A stretch of 19,248 nucleotides of DNA from Lachnospiraceae bacterium. GTDB taxonomy: Bacteria > Bacillota > Clostridia > Lachnospirales > Lachnospiraceae. The position numbers were made by a program, and so were the translations under genes. Under the pieces are notes generated by a model. It ran no database searches. It saw nothing but the letters and a program-made list of their open reading frames with translations, and was not told the DNA's origin. The stretch is taken from NCBI GenBank assembly GCA_900757145.1, contig CAAEMT010000058.1, positions 1 to 19,248 on the forward strand, in the 5' to 3' direction. Shown piece after piece: positions 14,437 through 19,248 of the stretch. Numbering within the stretch: the first letter of the stretch is position 1; each line of letters begins with the position of its first letter.

Positions 14437-15219
14437 ATGAAAGAGATCATAGCCGGACTGCTTCTGCCGTTTCTTGGAACGAGCATGGGAGCAGCTTGCG
14501 TATTTTTTCTGCGCAGCGGGTTAAATCAGAAAGTGCAGAAATCTTTGCTTGGCTTTGCGTCAGGCGTAATGGTGGCTGCCTCTGTATGGTCACTCCTGAT
14601 CCCGTCCATGGATATGTCGGAAAAGATGGGACGGTTTGCATTTGTTCCGGCAGTCGTGGGACTTGGAGCCGGCTTCGTTTTTTTACTTGCGATGGATAAA
14701 CTCATTCCGCACCTGCATCTTGGGGAGACTGAGGCTGAGGGACCGCAGACGAAGCTTAGAAAAACAACGATGCTGCTGCTTGCGGTGACGCTGCACAATA
14801 TCCCTGAGGGAATGGCAGTCGGCGTTATTTTTGCGGGAATGCTTGCCAATCAGACGGAAATTACGCTGGCTGGCGCATTTGCGCTTTCTATCGGAATTGC
14901 GATCCAGAATTTTCCGGAAGGTGCGATCATCAGTCTGCCGCTTCGTAGTGAGGCGGGCGTATCGCGGATGAACGCTTTCATAAAAGGCGTTCTTTCAGGA
15001 GTAGTTGAGCCGATAGCAGGTATTGTGACAATTCTGCTCTCACGCCGGATTACGCCGCTTTTGCCATATCTGCTTTCGTTTGCGGCGGGAGCGATGCTCT
15101 ATGTCGTTGTGGAGGAGCTGATACCGGAGACAGCGGAGGGGAAGCACAGCAATCTCGGAACGATCGGTTTTGCAGCAGGGTTTGCGCTGATGATGGTGCT
15201 CGATGTGGCGCTTGGCTGA
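14437..15219 (+). CDS. ZIP-family divalent metal transporter
   Basis: This is a 260-residue inner-membrane protein with about eight transmembrane segments and the two ZIP metal-site helices: TLHNIPEGMAVG (118-129; His120, Asn121, Pro123, Glu124) and IQNFPEGAIIS (156-166; Asn158, Pro160, Glu161). In this subgroup the second site has Gln-Asn instead of His-Asn, as in ZupT/gufA-like members. The His-containing loop MDKLIPHLHLGE (86-97) and a further EELIPE near residue 226 are typical. The likely substrates are Zn2+, Mn2+ or Fe2+. The RBS AAAGGAG lies 9 nt before the ATG. A MATE gene follows after 41 nt, so they may share a transcript. Its presence in the same window as a Mn2+ riboswitch is noted but no link is shown. 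Confidence 0.93.
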   Translation: MKEIIAGLLLPFLGTSMGAACVFFLRSGLNQKVQKSLLGFASGVMVAASVWSLLIPSMDMSEKMGRFAFVPAVVGLGAGFVFLLAMDKLIPHLHLGETEAEGPQTKLRKTTMLLLAVTLHNIPEGMAVGVIFAGMLANQTEITLAGAFALSIGIAIQNFPEGAIISLPLRSEAGVSRMNAFIKGVLSGVVEPIAGIVTILLSRRITPLLPYLLSFAAGAMLYVVVEELIPETAEGKHSNLGTIGFAAGFALMMVLDVALG

Positions 15220-15260
15220 CACAGGAGGAAAACTTAAATTTACAGGCAGGATAAAGAGTT

Positions 15261-16613
15261 ATGAAAACAAATAATCTGACGGAGGGCAGACCGTGGCGTC
15301 TGCTGCTCCTTTTTTCTCTGCCGTTGATGGCAGGCAATATTTTTCAGCAGTTATATACCATCGTAGATACGGCGGTCGTAGGAAAGGTGCTTGGAGTCGA
15401 AGCCCTGGCTGCGCTTGGAGCGGTAGAATGGCTGAATTGGCTTGCGCTCGGAGCGATACAGGGTTTTACGCAGGGTTTTGCGATTTTGATGGCGCAGAAA
15501 TTCGGATCGGGAGAATATAAGAGACTGCGTCAGGTCGTTGCGAATTCCGTATTTCTTGCGGCACTTTGCGCAGTCATTCTGACTGTACTGACACAGGGCG
15601 CGGCAGACGGAGTGCTGACGCTCTTACATACACCAAAGGAGATCAAACCGATCTCAGTAGCGTATCTGAGGATTTTATTCGGCGGTATTCCAGTCGTGAT
15701 GGCGTACAATCTTGCAGCCTCCATCCTGCGCTCTTTGGGAAATGGCAGGACGCCCCTTGTGGCGATGGTACTCGCCGCGCTTATAAATATTGGGCTTGAT
15801 CTTCTGTTTGTACCGGTATTCGGCTGGGGCGTGCAGGGGGCTGCGGCTGCGACGGTGCTCGCACAGTTTTTTTCGGCAGTTTACTGCTTCTGGCATATTA
15901 GAAGGATTGATGTGCTCCGCTCTGAGGGAGAATCGCACAGACCGGAACAGGCGCTCTGCGTTCGGCTTATGCTGCTTGGAGCGCCTATGGCGTTTCAGAA
16001 TGCCGTCATTTCAGTCGGCGGTATGATCGTGCAGACTGTAGTAAACGGCTTCGGCGTTGTATTTATTGCCGGATTTACAGCGACAAATAAGCTGTACGGG
16101 CTTTTGGAGACGGCTGCTACCTCGTATGGCTATGCGATGGTGACGTATGCAGGACAGAATATGGGCGCGGGAAAAGGAGAGCGCGTTGCGCGCGGAATGC
16201 GTGCCGCAATCGTGATCTCGATGATTACTTCCTGCGTGATCACGGCGCTGATGCTTATTTTCGGCCGTCTGATCCTTAGCTGTTTTATTACAGCGGACGG
16301 CGGAACGGGAGAAGCGGCGCTTGCGGTAGCCTTTCATTATCTGAGCATCATGGCGCTGTGTCTTCCTGTGCTGTATCTGCTGCACGTTGTGCGAAGCTGC
16401 ATACAGGGGCTTGGAAATACGGTCCTGCCGATGCTCTCAGGCGTTGCGGAGTTTGTGATGCGTACCGGAGCCGCTCTGATCCTTCCCGCGCTTTTTGGAG
16501 AAGACGGAATATTTTACGCAGAAGTTCTTGCCTGGCTTGGCGCGGATATGATACTGATCCCCAGCTATTTCTATGTGATGAAAAAGGTGTTCTCAAAAAC
16601 AATAAACGAATAA
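15261..16613 (+). CDS. MATE-family cation-coupled exporter
   Basis: This is a 450-residue, 12-helix multidrug/toxin extrusion protein of normal length. It has the characteristic opening LTEGRPWRLLLLFSLPLMAG, then FQQLYTIVDTAVVGKVLG in helix 2, the second-repeat counterpart GAPMAFQNAVISVGGMIVQTVVNGFG, and the internal MVTYAGQNMGAGKGERVARG. The two halves form the usual inverted pseudo-repeat (about 1-230 and 231-450). The substrate is unknown; Na+ or H+ antiport is expected from the family. It belongs to the group common in Clostridia. The RBS is AGGATAAAGAG just before the ATG. It lies 41 nt after the ZIP gene and 69 nt before the FMN enzyme gene. Confidence 0.94.
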   Translation: MKTNNLTEGRPWRLLLLFSLPLMAGNIFQQLYTIVDTAVVGKVLGVEALAALGAVEWLNWLALGAIQGFTQGFAILMAQKFGSGEYKRLRQVVANSVFLAALCAVILTVLTQGAADGVLTLLHTPKEIKPISVAYLRILFGGIPVVMAYNLAASILRSLGNGRTPLVAMVLAALINIGLDLLFVPVFGWGVQGAAAATVLAQFFSAVYCFWHIRRIDVLRSEGESHRPEQALCVRLMLLGAPMAFQNAVISVGGMIVQTVVNGFGVVFIAGFTATNKLYGLLETAATSYGYAMVTYAGQNMGAGKGERVARGMRAAIVISMITSCVITALMLIFGRLILSCFITADGGTGEAALAVAFHYLSIMALCLPVLYLLHVVRSCIQGLGNTVLPMLSGVAEFVMRTGAALILPALFGEDGIFYAEVLAWLGADMILIPSYFYVMKKVFSKTINE

Positions 16614-16682
16614 ATATTATAAAAGTGTGCAGGAATAAGCAGCATGAGAGGCTGCAAAGCTGTGATAAAGGAGAGGTGCAGA

Positions 16683-17699
16683 ATGGACTATCAGGAGGTA
16701 TTGGAGCAGGCGAGAGGATGTATCGGAGCGTATTGCAAGGCGTGCAGCGTCTGCAGCGGCAGAGCGTGCAGAAATCAGATGCCGGGACCGGGAGCAAAAG
16801 GAACAGGCGATACGGCGATCCGCAATTACGATAAGTGGCAGGAAATTCGCGTTGTCATGGATACAATCTGTGAAAATCATGTGCCGGATACGTCTCTTAA
16901 GCTGTTTGGGCGTACGTTTCGGTATCCGTTTTTTGCAGGCCCGGTCGGTGCGGTAAATCTGCATTACGGGGACAAGTATAATGACCTTACATATAATAAT
17001 GTACTTGTAAAAGCGTGCCATGAAAGCGGAATCGCAGCATTTACGGGTGACGGTGTAAATCCGGCAGTCATGGAAGGCGCGACGGATGCGATCGCAGCTG
17101 AGGGAGGCATCGGTGTTCCTACGGTCAAGCCGTGGAATATCGAGGTCATCAAAGAAAAACTGGAGTTGTGCAAGAGCGCGGGAAGCTTTGCTGTCGCGAT
17201 GGACATTGACGCCGCAGGGCTTCCGTTTCTGAAAAATATGACGCCGCCGGCAGGAAGCAAGACAACAGAGGAGCTGGCAGAGATTGCCGGGCTGGCAGGG
17301 GTGCCGTTCGTTGTGAAAGGCATCATGAGCGTTAAGGGCGCTCTGAAGGCAAAAGAAGCGGGAGCTTCAGGAATCGTAGTCAGCAATCACGGAGGACGCG
17401 TGCTCGATCAGTGTCCGGCAACGGCGGAGGTACTTCCTGAAATCGCAGATGCGCTTTCTGGAAGCACAGTGAAGATACTTGTAGACGGCGGGATCAGAAA
17501 TGGCGTCGATGTATTTAAAGCTCTGGCGCTCGGTGCGGACGGCGTCCTGATCTGCCGTCCTTTCGTTCCGGCTGTATTCGGAGGCGGAGAAGAGGGTGTG
17601 AAGCTTTATATTGAAAAAGTCGGTGCGGAGCTTGCAGATACGATGGCAATGTGCGGTGCGAAAGACATTGCGTCGATCTCACGGGATATGGTGCGTTAG
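16683..17699 (+). CDS. FMN-dependent alpha-hydroxy-acid oxidase/dehydrogenase-like protein with N-terminal Cys cluster
   Basis: This is a 338-residue TIM-barrel flavoprotein of the lactate/glycolate oxidase family. Seen: the GPVGAVNLHYGD substrate/flavin region (86-97), VVKGI with Lys212, SNHGGRVLD (234-242) with catalytic-base His236 and Arg239, VDGGIRNGVDVFKALALGADGV (267-288) binding the FMN phosphate, and CRPF (291-294). It is shorter than classic members (about 360-380). It begins with five Cys (13, 18, 21, 24, 29) in a Cx4Cx2Cx2Cx4C pattern, suggesting an iron-sulfur or zinc site, so it may pass electrons to a ferredoxin-like partner rather than O2. The start at 16683 has GAGAGG 6 nt upstream. 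An in-frame ATG at 16644 is less likely. The aldo/keto reductase-ferredoxin gene begins 3 nt after its stop, so they are certainly co-transcribed. Confidence 0.87.
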   Translation: MDYQEVLEQARGCIGAYCKACSVCSGRACRNQMPGPGAKGTGDTAIRNYDKWQEIRVVMDTICENHVPDTSLKLFGRTFRYPFFAGPVGAVNLHYGDKYNDLTYNNVLVKACHESGIAAFTGDGVNPAVMEGATDAIAAEGGIGVPTVKPWNIEVIKEKLELCKSAGSFAVAMDIDAAGLPFLKNMTPPAGSKTTEELAEIAGLAGVPFVVKGIMSVKGALKAKEAGASGIVVSNHGGRVLDQCPATAEVLPEIADALSGSTVKILVDGGIRNGVDVFKALALGADGVLICRPFVPAVFGGGEEGVKLYIEKVGAELADTMAMCGAKDIASISRDMVR

Positions 17700-17702
17700 A
17701 CG

Positions 17703-18875
17703 ATGAAGTATCGTAAAGACAGAGAGGGCAGAGAATTATCCGTTTTAGGATATGGCTGTATGCGTTTTACAAAGAATGGATCGGAGATTGATCTGGATAA
17801 GGCGGAACGAGAGCTGATGTATGCCATTCGAAGCGGCGTCAATTATCTCGATACGGCGTACGTCTATCCCGGCAATGAGGAAGCAGTAGGGGAGATACTT
17901 GCTCGCAATCACTGCAGGGAAGACGTATATCTGGCTACAAAGCTTCCGCACTATCTGATCCGTTCTGCGGCAGGCGCACAGAAAAAGTTCGGGGAGGAGC
18001 TGCACCGGCTTCAGACGGACTATATCGACTATTATCTGATGCATATGCTAAACGACGTAAAGACATGGGAAAAGCTTCTATCTTACGGCATAGGAAACTG
18101 GGTTGAAGAAAAACGCGCAGCCGGTCAGATACGTAATATCGGTTTTTCCTATCATGGAAATGCGGAAAATTTTAAGGCGCTGCTCGACGCATATGACTGG
18201 GATTTCTGCCAGATACAATACAATTATTTGGACGAGCATACGCAGGCGGGGCGCGAGGGACTTTTGTACGCAGGAGAAAAAGGGATACCTGTGATCATTA
18301 TGGAGCCGCTGCGCGGAGGCCGTCTCGTAAATGACCTGCCAAGGGAGGCAAAACGTCTGATACGGGAAGCGGGCTATACTCCGGCTGAGCTTGCGCTGCG
18401 CTGGCTGTGGGCGTAGCCTCAGGTGACATGCGTATTATCCGGCATGAATTCTACAGAAATGGTAAAGGAGAATCTCAGAATCGCGAATGAAGCGTGCGTG
18501 GGTGCACTTTCGCCTGACCAGACAGCGCTTATCGAATGCGTAAAGAAGGAGATCACAAAAAGCATGAAAGTCGGGTGCACCGGCTGTGGATACTGTATGC
18601 CGTGTCCGAATAAAGTAGATATTCCGATGGCTTTTCACGCGTACAATGCAAAGTACACAGAAGGGAAAAGATCAGGGATGAAAGAATACCTGCAGTCGAC
18701 TGCTATGCGCCGTGAGACGACGAGTGCTTCCCAGTGTATCGGCTGCGGACGTTGCGAAAAGCTGTGTCCTCAGGGGATTCCTATTCGCGAAATGCTCAAA
18801 GAGGCTGTGCAGGAATTGGAGAATTTGCAATATAAAACGATCAAATGGGCGGTAAAAATCTTTCATATTTACTAA
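17703..18875 (+). pseudogene. Aldo/keto reductase with C-terminal 4Fe-4S ferredoxin domain (COG1453), interrupted by in-frame TAG
   Basis: This is one reading frame of 390 codons with a single stop, TAG at 18414-18416 (codon 238). The first part (1-237) is an aldo/keto reductase barrel with the catalytic tetrad Asp50, Tyr55, Lys80 and His114 (GVNYLDTAYVYPGNEE, LATKLP, YLMHML), and the later IMEPLRGGRL. After the stop the same frame continues as PQVTCVLSGM, which fits the homologous WxWNxPEVTVVLSGM strand. Two cluster motifs follow: CTGCGYCMPCP (Cys292, 295, 298, 301) and CIGCGRCEKLCP (Cys345, 348, 351, 355). The total length matches intact family members (about 380-390). A C-to-T change of a CAG Gln codon would create this TAG. 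The result is two half-proteins, a readthrough product, or a sequencing error. It is co-transcribed with the FMN enzyme upstream. Confidence 0.88.
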
Positions 18876-18910
18876 AAACAAAAAAACGGGTATATTTTTA
18901 AAAAAAGTTG

Positions 18911-18939
18911 TTGACTTTCAGAAAGTCTTATACTATAAT
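18911..18939 (+). promoter_or_regulatory. Near-consensus promoter of the right tRNA array, overlapping a palindrome
   Basis: A -35 TTGACT (18911-18916), a 17-nt spacer and a perfect -10 TATAAT (18934-18939) form the best promoter in the window. A perfect 15-nt inverted repeat, GACTTTC-A-GAAAGTC (18913-18927), overlaps the -35. A leader hairpin GCGTC/GACGC (18947-18964) precedes the first tRNA. No clear terminator lies between the ferredoxin reading frame and this promoter. Confidence 0.88.
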
Positions 18940-18977
18940 ACAACTTGCGTCAAGCGAAGGACGCCGGATATACCTGA

Positions 18978-19052
18978 CGGGGTGTGGCTCAGCTTGGCTA
19001 GAGCGCCTGGTTTGGGACCAGGAGGTCGCAGGTTCGAATCCTGTCACCCCGA
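18978..19052 (+). tRNA. tRNA-Pro (TGG)
   Basis: The acceptor CGGGGTG pairs with CACCCCG. The anticodon stem is CCTGG/CCAGG with loop TTTGGGA, giving anticodon TGG. The T arm is AGGTTCGAATCCT, discriminator A is at 19052, and CCA is not encoded. It is the first gene of the right array. Confidence 0.96.
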
Positions 19053-19074
19053 TTGCAACAGGTGACCGTTATAT

Positions 19075-19145
19075 GCGGGTGTAGTTCAATGGTAGAACAC
19101 CAGCCTTCCAAGCTGGATACGTGGGTTCGATTCCCATCACCCGCT
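19075..19145 (+). tRNA. tRNA-Gly (TCC)
   Basis: The acceptor GCGGGTG pairs with CACCCGC. The anticodon stem is CCAGC/GCTGG with loop CTTCCAA, giving anticodon TCC. The short D loop (TTCAATGGTAGAA) is typical of tRNA-Gly. Discriminator T is at 19145 and CCA is not encoded. Confidence 0.96.
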
Positions 19146-19149
19146 TTAT

Positions 19150-19223
<74 letters not shown>

Positions 19224-19236
19224 TTTAAGTTAATAT

Positions 19237-19248
19237 GGTGGGTATAGC
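19237..19248 (+). tRNA. Probable 5' end of tRNA-His at the window edge
   Basis: The last 12 bases, GGTGGGTATAGC, match the start of bacterial tRNA-His (extra G at -1, then acceptor strand and T8 A9 G10 C11), and lie 13 nt after tRNA-Arg in an active array. Only the first strand is visible, so the anticodon cannot be checked. Confidence 0.45.

Noticed and set aside
18414..18416. TAG read as pyrrolysine or other recoded amino acid
   Set aside because: Aldo/keto reductases of this family have no known recoded residue here, the site is not catalytic, and no pyl genes are seen; a point mutation is simpler.

Overview
The window looks like chromosome from a gut-type Clostridia bacterium, most likely Lachnospiraceae. 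This rests on the moderate GC, the AGGAGG-type ribosome binding sites, tRNA genes without encoded CCA, and the gene families present (secreted proteins with Big_2 and CxxC repeats, Bce-type modules with short kinases, COG1453 aldo/keto reductase-ferredoxins). All recognised genes are on the + strand. A tRNA array sits at each end: Met(partial)-Asp-Val-Leu on the left and Pro-Gly-Arg-(His, partial) on the right.

Region 1 (1-3307): the left tRNA array and its terminator are followed by an 894-residue secreted protein. Its N-terminal half reads as an IdeS/Mac-type (peptidase C66) immunoglobulin-degrading cysteine protease with the full set of expected catalytic residues (Lys102, Cys113, His269, Asp291/Asp293). 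A long tail of Ig-like, Cys-pair, Gln/Asn-linker and two Big_2 modules follows. Region 2 (3309-5151): the wreck of a Bce-type antimicrobial-peptide sensing and export cassette. An ABC ATPase is fused by deletion to the end of a response-regulator receiver, the permease is gone, the DNA-binding domain is frameshifted off, and the histidine kinase has lost its phospho-acceptor box. A Bce-like palindromic operator survives upstream.

Region 3 (5209-6945): a strong promoter, a yybP-ykoY-type Mn2+ riboswitch and a terminator that shares a strand with the aptamer P1 stem (an ON-switch layout). They precede an orphan OadB-family Na+ pump subunit and a 37-residue OadG-like membrane peptide. No biotin-dependent alpha subunit is nearby, so a role in metal or sodium homeostasis is possible. 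Region 4 (6958-13566): a cell-envelope block. It holds a YgjP-like metallopeptidase, an OmpR-type response regulator, its sensor kinase, a membrane-anchored protein of unknown function, a VanY-type D,D-carboxypeptidase and a MurE-like ligase without the diaminopimelate signature. Between the unknown gene and vanY lie four tandem 11-bp units (GATACA-type) in helical phase, a good candidate binding site for the adjacent regulator.

Region 5 (13589-18875): a nitroreductase with its own promoter, a ZIP metal transporter, a MATE exporter, an FMN-dependent alpha-hydroxy-acid oxidase-like protein with an N-terminal Cys cluster, and an aldo/keto reductase with a C-terminal two-cluster ferredoxin domain. 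The last gene is cut by an in-frame TAG. Region 6 (18911-19248): a consensus promoter overlapping a perfect palindrome drives the right tRNA array. The strongest leads are the IdeS-like protease, the Mn2+ riboswitch-controlled OadB orphan, the 11-bp-phased repeats, and the in-frame amber codon.
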